This document shows, piece by piece, positions 32,846-41,202 of a stretch of 64,000 nt of DNA. A program made the position numbers and the translations under genes. Below the pieces are notes generated by a model. It had not been told where the DNA came from and did no database searches. It was given only the letters and a program-made list of their open reading frames with translations. Within the stretch, counting starts at the first letter, position 1, and the number at the start of each line of letters is the position of its first letter. This DNA comes from Desulfovibrio sp. TomC (GTDB lineage: Bacteria > Desulfobacterota > Desulfovibrionia > Desulfovibrionales > Desulfovibrionaceae): positions 1-64,000 of the forward strand of contig NZ_JSEH01000008.1 in the NCBI RefSeq assembly GCF_000801335.2, read 5' to 3'.

Positions 32846-34279
32846 TTAATGCCGAAAGTCCAGGGAAAAATCGTAGATGGCCACGGTCTGGGTTTGGCCG
32901 CCGGTCCCTTCGGTCCAGCCGAAGCGCACCGCGTCCATCCCGGCGTGATCCTGCGAACTGAGGCTTGCGGTGTGATCGAGCAGTGGGGATTCGCCGGTGT
33001 AGTCGGCGCTGACGTCGCGGCTGCCTGTCTTGCTCGGGTCGACCCAGGCCAGGACGCGGTAGCGTCCGCGGTTGCCGTCGTCACTGCGATGGACTTCCAG
33101 GCGCAGGCTGTGCGCCGTCCCGTCTTCGAGCCAGTTGGGTCCGTTGGCCGGCTTGGCCCGTTGGCAGTAGCCCGAGGAATCCGTAGCCGGGTTGCCCGGG
33201 GCGTTGCCGGCTCCATGGGTGTTGTCGTCATAGCTTGTGGAGCCGTCCCCCCAGTACACCACAGCAATATGGTTGGCGTTGCCGGCATCGGCCCGGCTGT
33301 TGTTCACTGTCGGCCGACCCTGTCCCGTGTTGGGGAAGGTGTCCACCTCGACGGCGAGTTTGGGCGGCGCTATGCCAAGCCCGGCTGGACCGGGACCGGC
33401 ATAGCCGAGGTATTCCCCGCGTGACCCGCTCGCCGGACCACCGGCGGCCGTGGCCGGATCATTGGCTGCGGTGACCACGGTGAAGGTGAAACCATCGGCA
33501 AAGCGTTTGGAGTCGTCGCTGTCGTCGTAGTTCTGGAAAACGAACACGAAATAGGCGCGTAGTCCCTTGCCAAGCGTACACGCGCCGTTCCGGCAGGTCC
33601 CCGCAGGACACACAGCGGTCTGGCAGGAGCCGTAATCGCCGCCGTACCAGATTGCGCCGTTGGAATCAGTCAGTCCGCCGCCCAGACGCAGCCAACCGCC
33701 GGCATAGCGGCTGGCGTTTTCGGCCCACAGCGTGGCCCATTCCCCCTCGGCCAGGCCACTGGGCGCATCCGGCAGATCGACGTCAAAGACGAGCATCGAC
33801 TTGGCGGCGTTGGTGGACTTGCCGACCACAGGCGCGGTAAAATCGTCTATATCGTCATCGAAGGTAATGGGTTTTGCGGATTTGCGCCTGGCGGTGAGCT
33901 GGTGGTTGGCTTCGCTTGCGTTGCCGTGGTTGACGCGGCCAAGACTCGTGACGGTATAAAACCCCGAGGCGTCGGGTCCGGCCTGGGACAAGGTGAAGGA
34001 ACCATTACCCAAGGCGTAAGTGCCGGTCTTGCCAGCGGACCAGTAGTTGAGGCCGGAAAGGGCCATGTAGTAGGCGCTGTGATCTCGGGAGTTGGTGAGC
34101 GTTGTCAGGGTCGCGCCCGGGGAAAGTATGGTTACTGCGGCAGACAGTGCGGCAAGGAGTGTAATGCAGACGATGGCGAAAAGCAGGCTGAAGCCTGTTT
34201 CATTGTTGTTACCGAACGGGGCACACTTTATGACGAGAGTGCTGACAAACGGGCAACTCACGCAAACATACCTCACCAC
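32846..34279 (-). CDS. PilX/MshP-like pilus protein with L-type-lectin-like domain (smaller copy)
   Basis: The 477-aa product begins with a type IV prepilin-like start: a short leader, GFSLLFAIVCITLLAALSAAV, then a helix with Thr/Ser/Leu and AYYMALSGLNYW, as in PilX/MshP minor pilins. After about residue 130 a beta-rich region with ADGFTFTVVTAAN, EYLGYAGPG, PPKLAVEVDTFPN and NHIAVVYWGD follows; this order matches L-type (legume) lectins, in which VExDTxxN carries metal and sugar ligands. A Cys cluster (SCQTAVCPAGTCRNGAC) lies before it. It is probably a tip adhesin. The start is a GTG at 34279 behind AAGGAA; the terminator at 34413 separates it from the upstream homologue, and it has its own promoter candidate. 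Confidence 0.8.
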   Translation of the reverse strand: MVRYVCVSCPFVSTLVIKCAPFGNNNETGFSLLFAIVCITLLAALSAAVTILSPGATLTTLTNSRDHSAYYMALSGLNYWSAGKTGTYALGNGSFTLSQAGPDASGFYTVTSLGRVNHGNASEANHQLTARRKSAKPITFDDDIDDFTAPVVGKSTNAAKSMLVFDVDLPDAPSGLAEGEWATLWAENASRYAGGWLRLGGGLTDSNGAIWYGGDYGSCQTAVCPAGTCRNGACTLGKGLRAYFVFVFQNYDDSDDSKRFADGFTFTVVTAANDPATAAGGPASGSRGEYLGYAGPGPAGLGIAPPKLAVEVDTFPNTGQGRPTVNNSRADAGNANHIAVVYWGDGSTSYDDNTHGAGNAPGNPATDSSGYCQRAKPANGPNWLEDGTAHSLRLEVHRSDDGNRGRYRVLAWVDPSKTGSRDVSADYTGESPLLDHTASLSSQDHAGMDAVRFGWTEGTGGQTQTVAIYDFSLDFRH

Positions 34280-34325
34280 ATGAGCGTTGCGCTTCCTTCG
34301 AGAAGAGCGGTACCTTGTCTTTTAT

Positions 34326-34353
34326 TTTATACCCTATACCATGATTGAAGCAA
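34326..34353 (-). promoter_or_regulatory. Sigma-70-type promoter candidate for the smaller lectin-type gene
   Basis: Leftward, TTGCTT (34353-34348), 16 bp, then TATAAA (34331-34326), about 45 bp before the GTG at 34279. Confidence 0.5.
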
Positions 34354-34412
34354 GCATCATCACACCGAGGCCACAATAAACATAAACAAATATAGGCAGT
34401 CATCATAAATAC

Positions 34413-34444
34413 AAAAAGGCCTCCCCATTTGCGGGAAGGCCTTT
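34413..34444 (-). terminator. Rho-independent terminator after the larger lectin-type pilus gene
   Basis: On the minus strand AAAGGCCTTCCC pairs with GGGGAGGCCTTT (12 bp, one G-T pair) around a 6-nt loop, followed by further Ts. It lies 21 bp after the stop codon and ends the long leftward pilus operon. Confidence 0.9.
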
Positions 34445-34464
34445 CAAACGGAAAAGGACAACCT

Positions 34465-36048
34465 CTAGGGTCTTAAAGAAAGGCTAATATTTCGAAAATC
34501 AATTTGCTGCGTTGCGACACCGGAACCGCTCGTAAAGCCCCACATGAAATTGGCAAATTTTGTGTTTTCCGCACTTGTTAAAGCCAATGTATCACTAACA
34601 GAAACATAGCTTAACTTATCAAGATAACCAGCACTTGGGACAAAATCTCTCTGAGTATCGCTTAACGTACCGGTATGTGACGAAGATTGCGATGCCTTTC
34701 CATACACTTGATTAGTACAGCTGGAATTTAAATCACTGCCACTGCATGTTCCAACCCAACTTTTAATAGCGACATTTGTGCCACTCTTCACTACATCCAT
34801 CCTAAAAAAATAAGTCGTACCCACATTAAAAGAGAAATACTTCAGTTTTGTATTTGAATCAGCAGAAGAATTGCTTGCATTCTTCCCCTCTCCATGCCTA
34901 ACGTCACTGTACCGTTTAACATTTCCAGCAAAGTTCGCATTAGGACCATAGTATGTTTTCCGATAATATGGGTCGTCCGTTCCCCAATAATCTATTCCGA
35001 CGTGGTTTGACACCGTACTTCCCCACCCCAAGTCTTTATATGAATCATTCATAAAACCATTATCACTATCACATGAGGCCTTTGTCGCCGTAGGATACCA
35101 CTCACTGCTGGTATTATTATATGTATCAATTTCAATTCCAAACTTTGGTGGATTCAGTCCTTTTGAAAATCCACTTTGGTCTACATACTCTTTTATTGCA
35201 CTTGAGAACCCGCCCCCGGTAGAATCGTATACGCGAGAATCTCCGGCATAGCCAAGCATTCCGCCTTCAGCAGAATCACCACCGCTGGAAAGATAATTAT
35301 TACCCGCAGCATTAAGAAAAGAGACAACAAATCCATCACCAATATTTGTGGCAAATTTAAACGTAAAGAACAGTCTAAACCCATCACCAAAAGGACTCAC
35401 CCCCTGGGAACTCAACCCAGCATTTGTCCCAGTATACCAAATATTTCCAAATCCGAACGTGTAGTTTTTACCAACAATCAAATTTTTAGTCTTAATATCG
35501 GCATTATCGAAACTTTCTGGGATATCCCTGGTCTGACTATCAGAGTACTTGGCATAGTCTGGACGATTGGAAGGATTTAAAAAATTATATTCTCCAAGGT
35601 TGGAGGGGGCAATATACGTTACCGTCGCAGCAGATCGGTAATTTGCCTCAGCCCCCGTAGCAGACTGCACAACCCCGAGGGAAACGATCTCATACGTTGT
35701 AAAGTCAATAGCCTTCGTAGAAAGAGTAAACTGCTTCCCACTTGAAACTGTATAGGTCGCATTGAGTTTTTCCAAGCCCCAATTACTGCCAAACGCATTT
35801 GCGTTGGCCATTTCAACCATGCTCTTTGCGTAATTCAAGCCAGCCAATGAGGCATAATATGCTGAGGATGTCCGCTCACCGGCTAATTTATTCTGCAAAG
35901 CTGATGGATTCATGGACGCCGTGGTCGCCGCCAAGCCCCCCAACACGACCAGGGCCGCGATAGCCCAGAGCATTGTCGCACCAGTTGATCGCCCGGAGAA
36001 CGAGAGGGATCGTCTGATTTGTTTAACCTGTTCAGCGAAAAACCGCAT
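34465..36048 (-). CDS. PilX/MshP-like pilus protein with L-type-lectin-like domain (larger copy)
   Basis: The 527-aa product starts with a positively charged leader and GATMLWAIAALVVLGGLAATTASM, then a PilX-like helix ending in SAYYASLAGLNYAKSM. The C-terminal 330 residues are beta-rich with the L-type lectin motif order FGDGFRLFFTFKF, GGMLGYAGDSR, NPPKFGIEIDTYNN and SNHVGIDYWGTDD. The IExDTYNN and HVGID pieces correspond to the metal- and sugar-binding loop of legume-type lectins. The first residues lack the strict GFTLIE prepilin start; the Gly before ATMLW could serve as peptidase site. The gene is clearly more A+T-rich than the surroundings. It starts 9 bp after the stop of the MshO-like pseudopilin gene and ends at a terminator. 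Confidence 0.8.
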   Translation of the reverse strand: MRFFAEQVKQIRRSLSFSGRSTGATMLWAIAALVVLGGLAATTASMNPSALQNKLAGERTSSAYYASLAGLNYAKSMVEMANANAFGSNWGLEKLNATYTVSSGKQFTLSTKAIDFTTYEIVSLGVVQSATGAEANYRSAATVTYIAPSNLGEYNFLNPSNRPDYAKYSDSQTRDIPESFDNADIKTKNLIVGKNYTFGFGNIWYTGTNAGLSSQGVSPFGDGFRLFFTFKFATNIGDGFVVSFLNAAGNNYLSSGGDSAEGGMLGYAGDSRVYDSTGGGFSSAIKEYVDQSGFSKGLNPPKFGIEIDTYNNTSSEWYPTATKASCDSDNGFMNDSYKDLGWGSTVSNHVGIDYWGTDDPYYRKTYYGPNANFAGNVKRYSDVRHGEGKNASNSSADSNTKLKYFSFNVGTTYFFRMDVVKSGTNVAIKSWVGTCSGSDLNSSCTNQVYGKASQSSSHTGTLSDTQRDFVPSAGYLDKLSYVSVSDTLALTSAENTKFANFMWGFTSGSGVATQQIDFRNISLSLRP

Positions 36049-36057
36049 TACGACCCC

Positions 36058-36585
36058 CTATTGGATTTTATTGACCTTCACGCGGGTCGAATAACTTTGC
36101 GACATCCCAACAGAAGTGTCGTCACCCTGCATATTGAAGGAGACACCAATAAGGTTGATACTGGAATTGCTAGAAAAACTCGTCATTGCCGTGGATGAAT
36201 AGCCCGTATAATATCGAAACTGCAGGCTTCCGGCTGCCACGCCATCAAGAAGCGCATAACTATTCCCACTCTGGCTATAGTATATCGTGTTGCTGTTTTG
36301 AGAAATAGTATGGGAAACCCCACCATACGCATACGTCAGATTGGTCGCAGACCCGCTGGACGTTGACGGATCGAGGGCGGAAAACTCGATGGTCATGCGC
36401 TGCAAGGCGAGCTGCGCCTTTTGGGCCACCTCGTCGGCGTTGCGCGCCGCCGTGTAACCCCGCACGGCATTGCCCAACATGTTGGTGGCAAACAGTGCGA
36501 TCATCCCCATAATAACCAGGGCGGCGACCACCTCGATCAGGGTAAATCCCAATCGGTTGGAGAGCTGCGTGTTTTCCCGTCGCAT
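36058..36585 (-). CDS. Minor pseudopilin, PilW/MshO type
   Basis: The 175-aa protein has a prepilin leader (MRRENTQLSNRLG) cleaved before FTLIEVVAALVIMGMIALFATNML with Glu at mature position 5, typical of type IV prepilins. A helix with RNADEVAQKAQLALQRMTIEF follows, as in PilW/MshO/GspJ. The globular part is Ser/Thr/Tyr-rich. It lies 1 bp after the stop of the upstream pseudopilin and 9 bp before the lectin-type gene. It probably belongs to the pilus tip complex. Confidence 0.85.
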   Translation of the reverse strand: MRRENTQLSNRLGFTLIEVVAALVIMGMIALFATNMLGNAVRGYTAARNADEVAQKAQLALQRMTIEFSALDPSTSSGSATNLTYAYGGVSHTISQNSNTIYYSQSGNSYALLDGVAAGSLQFRYYTGYSSTAMTSFSSNSSINLIGVSFNMQGDDTSVGMSQSYSTRVKVNKIQ

Positions 36586-36586
36586 G

Positions 36587-37024
36587 TCAGCTTCCGCCAG
36601 CGAGACAGTTTCCAGCATTGGAACTGAACAGATAGCTCAGCCGGGAACCGGACGTGGCCGTCGGTGCAATGGTGACAAGAAGATACTGATTGACGCTGCT
36701 ATTCACAAACGTATTTGTTCCATTGAGACAGACGAATCGATTTTCAAGCACATAATAATTCGTTCCACCGCCGTATGTGGACTGATTCCCGCTACCGATA
36801 CTTGTTTGCAACGCATTAAGATTGCTCACATATGTACTAGTATTTTTTTCAGCAATCATGTTTTCCAGAGCAAGCTGCAACTGTGCGTCGACCTGCAACT
36901 GCTTCACGGGGATATCTGATCGTGTCGTTGCCGGATTGAAGAAAGAAACGACCATGACCGAAACGATTCCGAACAAGACGATGGTCATGATCAACTCAAG
37001 CAGCGTGAACCCTTTTGCTTTCAT
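36587..37024 (-). CDS. Minor pseudopilin, MshD/PilV-like
   Basis: The 145-aa protein has a very short leader (MKAKG) cleaved before FTLLELIMTIVLFGIVSVMVVSF, with the Glu at position 5. The middle VKQLQVDAQLQLALENMIAE continues the long helix. The body is Ser/Asn/Thr-rich with two Cys that may form a disulfide (FVCLN, GNCLAGG). It overlaps the upstream pseudopilin stop by 4 bp (ATGA). Confidence 0.85.
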   Translation of the reverse strand: MKAKGFTLLELIMTIVLFGIVSVMVVSFFNPATTRSDIPVKQLQVDAQLQLALENMIAEKNTSTYVSNLNALQTSIGSGNQSTYGGGTNYYVLENRFVCLNGTNTFVNSSVNQYLLVTIAPTATSGSRLSYLFSSNAGNCLAGGS

Positions 37025-37569
37025 GGGATAAGCCCCGTGTACGGCGTCACGGTCACGGTTTGAACCGTCGGTGTTTCCGTGACATTAATATATTGATTGG
37101 TGCTTGCAGTGACAGAGGCGCCGCCAATGACCGCGATGTTGGCCGTGACCGGCTGGCCCCGCGAATCGAACAGCACAAGGTTGGCTCCGGACAGGGTGAC
37201 ACCGGTCGGCAGGGTCCGGGAATTGGAAGACTGGCCGGGCAAAATGCCGCCGTTCACATTGGGATTATCTTCCACGAGCTGGTAACTGCCGCTCGATATG
37301 CTGATGCCCCAGGTGTAGACATCAGCCATAGCCCGGCTCTGGGCATAGCGGAGGGCGGCCCGCAGAGCGTCCGCTTCGACGATGGCCTGCGTCCCTTTGG
37401 TCCCCGGGCGGTTGATGACGGCCAGGGCCAACAGTCCAAGCAGTACCAGCACGGCAATAATCTCAATCAGACTAAAGCCTGCCGCCCGTAACTGCACACA
37501 AGACCTCCCTTGTGCTCCAATCAGGCGCAACGAGGATTCGCCCTCGCGGGATGACAATGGCTCCTGCAT
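37021..37569 (-). CDS. Minor pseudopilin, FimT/GspH/MshC type
   Basis: The 182-aa protein has a long leader of 34 residues ending in LRAAG, then FSLIEIIAVLVLLGLLALAVI with Glu at position 5. ALRAALRYAQSRAMADVYTWGISI matches the FimT/GspH family, where a helix is followed by a strand with Trp. The body ends in a Thr-rich beta region. The ATG at 37569 is preceded by GGAGG 6 bp upstream. It is the first of the three minor pseudopilins of the operon. Confidence 0.88.
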   Translation of the reverse strand: MQEPLSSREGESSLRLIGAQGRSCVQLRAAGFSLIEIIAVLVLLGLLALAVINRPGTKGTQAIVEADALRAALRYAQSRAMADVYTWGISISSGSYQLVEDNPNVNGGILPGQSSNSRTLPTGVTLSGANLVLFDSRGQPVTANIAVIGGASVTASTNQYINVTETPTVQTVTVTPYTGLIP

Positions 37570-37795
37570 GCAATCCTCCAGCCTCAATTCAGTCCTAACG
37601 CAATTGCCCTGGCCCGGGAAGTCCCGACGACTGCACGCGACCGGATTCACGATTCTCCTGTCAACAGCGTCAGCCCATAACAGCAGGCCCAGGACACAAG
37701 CAGTTCCCACCCTCCCTGCCGCCGCGCACAATGCAACAAAACAGAATCAGTCAGAGTCAAAAGGAACACTTTTCACGCCAACACAGCAGAGATAC

Positions 37796-39268
37796 TCAAT
37801 AATATTCCAAGCGGAGTTTGCGCCAGGCCGCGAGCAGCATCCGCAACATCCGCAGTCCGTTCCAGAAAACCCGGCGCATTTTGGTCACACCAGAAATGCG
37901 TTCCTGATAATGAACCGGCAGGTCGTGGATGACCAGTGAGCGCTTGGTGGCCCCAAACAGCAGATCGTAATCACCCCAGAGATCTTCGACGCCCCAGGCA
38001 CCGATCAAACTTTCGATCCTCTTGAAGTCTTCGCGCCACAGCACTTTTGTACCGCACAGCGTATCCTTGATATAGTGGCCAAAAAGCAGGGAAAAAAGAA
38101 AACTGAAGCCCTTGTTGCCCATGAAATTAAGAAACTTCATGGCATTGTTGGCAATGGGATAGACCATGCGACTGCCATTGATCAGATCGCCGGACCCGGC
38201 AGCCAGTGCATTGAGAAAATAGGGCAATTCCTCCGGCATAACCGCCAGATCGGCATCAAGAATCATAAGCGCCTCGCCTGTCGCCGCCCGGAAGCCGCAC
38301 CAGACATTGTGCGCCTTGCAGACGCCAGGGCCGTGAACAAGCCGGATATTTCGGCGCGGATTGTCCCGAATCGCCTGCTCCACGGCGCGCAGCGTCTCAT
38401 CCGTCGATTTGTCGTCGCAAAAAATGATCTCCGTGCCGCGTCCCATCTCCGGGATGCGGGCCACGGCTGCGGCAATGTTGCCTTCCTCGTTTTTGCACGG
38501 AACAATGACCGATACCGAGATGTCCCCGACGGGCCGGGGGCGGGGAACGGGACGGGCCACCAAGACGGAGGTCATACACAAGCTGGAAAGTCCGGGAATC
38601 CAGGCCAGGACGCGATTGGCGAATTCGGACAACAGGGGAATCTTTTTCGGCAACAGGACAACCCGAAAGGTCCGGATCAATTCAAATCCGGCCAGATTGA
38701 GGAAACACTGCAAATCCTCAATCGACAACCAGTTGGGTTCCATGACCGGCGCACGGCGTCCGCGGCGCGAAGCCCATTCGAGCAGGGGCTGCCACAAATA
38801 GTTGTACGAATACAAAATCAACCTGGAACGCGGGCCGCACTGTCGGGCCGCATTTTCCAGAAGCGCCAGCACATCGGGCGTATCCGAAATATTGCTGCAA
38901 AGCACATAGTCAAATGGTCCCTGGCCGGCATAGTCCTGGGGCTCGCTACAGACGAATTCCAGATGCGGATAGGCCTTGGCAGCCACCGCGACCATAGCCG
39001 GGCTGATCTCCACCCCGATGCCGCGTCCGGGCGCTACGGCATCAAGAAAATACCCTGTCTCGCAGCGCAGATGCAAAACACTGCACCCCGGTTCGATGAT
39101 ATGGCGCAGCAAACGGGCCACTTTCCCGTAATAATAGGGATTGGCATCCACCCAGTGCTGTCGACGGCCAGCCGTGCGCTCCTGAAATTCGCTTCTGGCC
39201 CGACGCTCGCCGTCCAGAGCGTCAAGACGCCAGCGTCCACTGTCAACGGGCGGTTCCTGCGACCTCAT
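37796..39268 (-). CDS. Fusion of SAM methyltransferase and family-2 glycosyltransferase
   Basis: The 490-aa protein is a fusion. Residues about 35-245 form a methyltransferase: VLHLRCETGYFLDAV (SAM loop, degenerate G-x-G as C-E-T-G), GIGVEISPAMVAVAA, and DYVLCSNISDTPDVLALL. Residues about 248-490 are a GT2 domain: VSVIVPCKNEEGNIAAAV, IIFCDDKSTDETL, ALMILDADLAVMPEEL (DAD metal motif), and WGDYDLLFGATKRS. A C-terminal RVFWNGLRMLRMLLAAWRK helix may touch the membrane. The GT2 half is like dolichyl-phosphate or polyprenyl-phosphate sugar transferases. It lies in the pilin operon behind two membrane proteins, so modification of pilin by a methylated sugar is a natural guess. Confidence 0.85.
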   Translation of the reverse strand: MRSQEPPVDSGRWRLDALDGERRARSEFQERTAGRRQHWVDANPYYYGKVARLLRHIIEPGCSVLHLRCETGYFLDAVAPGRGIGVEISPAMVAVAAKAYPHLEFVCSEPQDYAGQGPFDYVLCSNISDTPDVLALLENAARQCGPRSRLILYSYNYLWQPLLEWASRRGRRAPVMEPNWLSIEDLQCFLNLAGFELIRTFRVVLLPKKIPLLSEFANRVLAWIPGLSSLCMTSVLVARPVPRPRPVGDISVSVIVPCKNEEGNIAAAVARIPEMGRGTEIIFCDDKSTDETLRAVEQAIRDNPRRNIRLVHGPGVCKAHNVWCGFRAATGEALMILDADLAVMPEELPYFLNALAAGSGDLINGSRMVYPIANNAMKFLNFMGNKGFSFLFSLLFGHYIKDTLCGTKVLWREDFKRIESLIGAWGVEDLWGDYDLLFGATKRSLVIHDLPVHYQERISGVTKMRRVFWNGLRMLRMLLAAWRKLRLEYY

Positions 39269-39292
39269 GTCAACTCCGTAAACGGGCGCGCA

Positions 39293-41140
39293 TCAGCCGC
39301 CCGAAGGCTTCCTGCGCAGCAAGAGCAGGCCAAACCGGTTGTCCACCAGCGGTCTTGCGCCGAAAACCGCCACTTCCTCGTACTCTTGTCCGATCCAGCG
39401 ACATAAGTCCTGACCATAGCCGCGACAGAAAAAATCATAGCCAAACTCTGTCGTATCCCGTTGCATGAAGACAATCCAGTCCGGCGGCGCGGCCTCGTAA
39501 ATAGCCAGAATATTCTGCGACAAACCAGCCATATAGTCCCAGAGCACAAGATTGACATAGCGGTTGGGATTGGCCCGTCCGGTCAGAAAATTGAGCATCG
39601 CCCCTTCCGGCAGGACCGCCAGGGTGTCCTCTGGTCCGGCCAAGTGTTCCAGTTGCGACAGGGCCTCACGCACAAGCGCTCCCCGTGCGTCCCAGGCCAT
39701 GCTCCCCCGAGCCGTGGTCACCACCTCCGTCTTGCGGGCAAAGGCCAGGACCGAAAGCTGAACCGCTATCAGGGAAAAGAGGCAAACAAACGTCGCGCCA
39801 GCGGCAAACACGGAGCGCGGGGCCGTCGCCTTGGCCCCACAAACAGCCGGCAGCACCCGCAACAAGCACACGACCAAAACAAGACACCCCGGGGCAAGCA
39901 AAAGCGCCCCATAATGGTACAGATTGGCGTTACAGGCGATTTTGAGGACCAAGGCTGCGGCAAAGCCGACCAGAACCAGCGACATGAGACCCGTCCCGCC
40001 CTGCCCCGTACCAGCGCTCCACTGCCCAGCCAACAGCCAGAGCGTCAACGCGGCCAGGAGGAGCGGCCAAGCCTGTGGCAAACGGAAAAACAACTCCGCC
40101 TGCTCGGGAAGCGATAAATGCCAAAACACCACAGCCACGCCGGCCATGGCCGCGGCCGGGCCAAGCAGGGAACCTGCCCCGCCGATGCGCCGCGCCAGCA
40201 CGCCCAGGCACAGCACATAGAGGCAGACCACGCCATTTGCCGCCAGGGACCAGCCCATGGCCTGCAAACTGGCCAGCAGATTACCGCCGCCAAAGACGGT
40301 CACGTAGAAGGTATTGCCGTTGATGCTTGGATCAAACATCATGGACCAGGGCTCATAAAAAGCGGCAAACACCTGGGCCGGCGACAGCACCGTGACCAAG
40401 GCAGCAAAGGCCAGAACCAGAGGAAGCGCCCAGCCCGCCGCAAACACGCCCAGACAGGCGCCGCCCCGTCCCCGCCGGGGCCAGTCCTGGCGCAAGAGCA
40501 TCCCCCAACCCAGGGCCAGGGCCAGTCCCAAGGCAAGGCAGATTTCAGGCTTGGTCAGCATGGCCGTCCCGGTCAGGAATCCGGCCCCAAAAGCCGCCCC
40601 CATGGTCCGGCGGGCCAGAAATCGCCCAAACAGCGCTAGGGCAAACAGCGCCAGACACAACCCGTAGGTCAGGGCATGGGAATACGGCGTTATGAAATTG
40701 TAATTGCCAAGAGACAGAACCTGATTGAGTCCGCACAGCAGCACAAAGGTCCAAACGGCCACCAAGGCGGTGCGGGAGTCGGACTGCGTGCGCACGAGTT
40801 TCCACACGGCCAGCGTCGTCGCCAGCAACAGCCCGGCGTTGCTGACCAGCACCACCGACAAGCTCGCTCCGAACAGGCGAAACAGACCAGCCTGAACATA
40901 GGGCGACAGCGGACCGTAGGAATACGTGAGATCCCGGTACAGGACGCGCCCCTGGGCCAACTGCCAGGGGATGTAGACTTCCCGACCGAAATCGATCTGC
41001 AAATCGCCCCACCGGCCCCAGCCGGCGGACAGCAGATAGGCGCAGACCCCCAGTCCGGCCAGGACACAGAGCATCCAGAAAGCCAGAGCGAGCTGTTTTC
41101 TCCCACCCCCGGCTTCCCTGCCGTTTGGCGTGACACCCAT
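39293..41140 (-). CDS. Polytopic membrane protein, GT-C-type glycosyltransferase-like
   Basis: The 615-aa protein has about 12 membrane segments and a C-terminal soluble part of about 110 residues. Near the N terminus WGDLQIDFGREVYIPWQLAQGRVLYRDL gives the Asp/Glu-rich loop that GT-C enzymes (ArnT/PMT-like) use at the first periplasmic loop. The C-terminal part contains EALSQLEHLAGPEDTLAVLPEG and PDWIVFMQRDTTEF. Such enzymes move sugars from polyprenyl phosphate to proteins or lipids in the periplasm. The exact family is not certain. It is next to a second polytopic protein and the GT2 fusion, inside the pilus operon. Confidence 0.75.
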   Translation of the reverse strand: MGVTPNGREAGGGRKQLALAFWMLCVLAGLGVCAYLLSAGWGRWGDLQIDFGREVYIPWQLAQGRVLYRDLTYSYGPLSPYVQAGLFRLFGASLSVVLVSNAGLLLATTLAVWKLVRTQSDSRTALVAVWTFVLLCGLNQVLSLGNYNFITPYSHALTYGLCLALFALALFGRFLARRTMGAAFGAGFLTGTAMLTKPEICLALGLALALGWGMLLRQDWPRRGRGGACLGVFAAGWALPLVLAFAALVTVLSPAQVFAAFYEPWSMMFDPSINGNTFYVTVFGGGNLLASLQAMGWSLAANGVVCLYVLCLGVLARRIGGAGSLLGPAAAMAGVAVVFWHLSLPEQAELFFRLPQAWPLLLAALTLWLLAGQWSAGTGQGGTGLMSLVLVGFAAALVLKIACNANLYHYGALLLAPGCLVLVVCLLRVLPAVCGAKATAPRSVFAAGATFVCLFSLIAVQLSVLAFARKTEVVTTARGSMAWDARGALVREALSQLEHLAGPEDTLAVLPEGAMLNFLTGRANPNRYVNLVLWDYMAGLSQNILAIYEAAPPDWIVFMQRDTTEFGYDFFCRGYGQDLCRWIGQEYEEVAVFGARPLVDNRFGLLLLRRKPSGG

Positions 41141-41202
41141 GGACTACCGTCCTGCCCGAGTCGTTCGCATCATCCTTCCTTCACGGCCACACCTCGGCGG
41201 CT

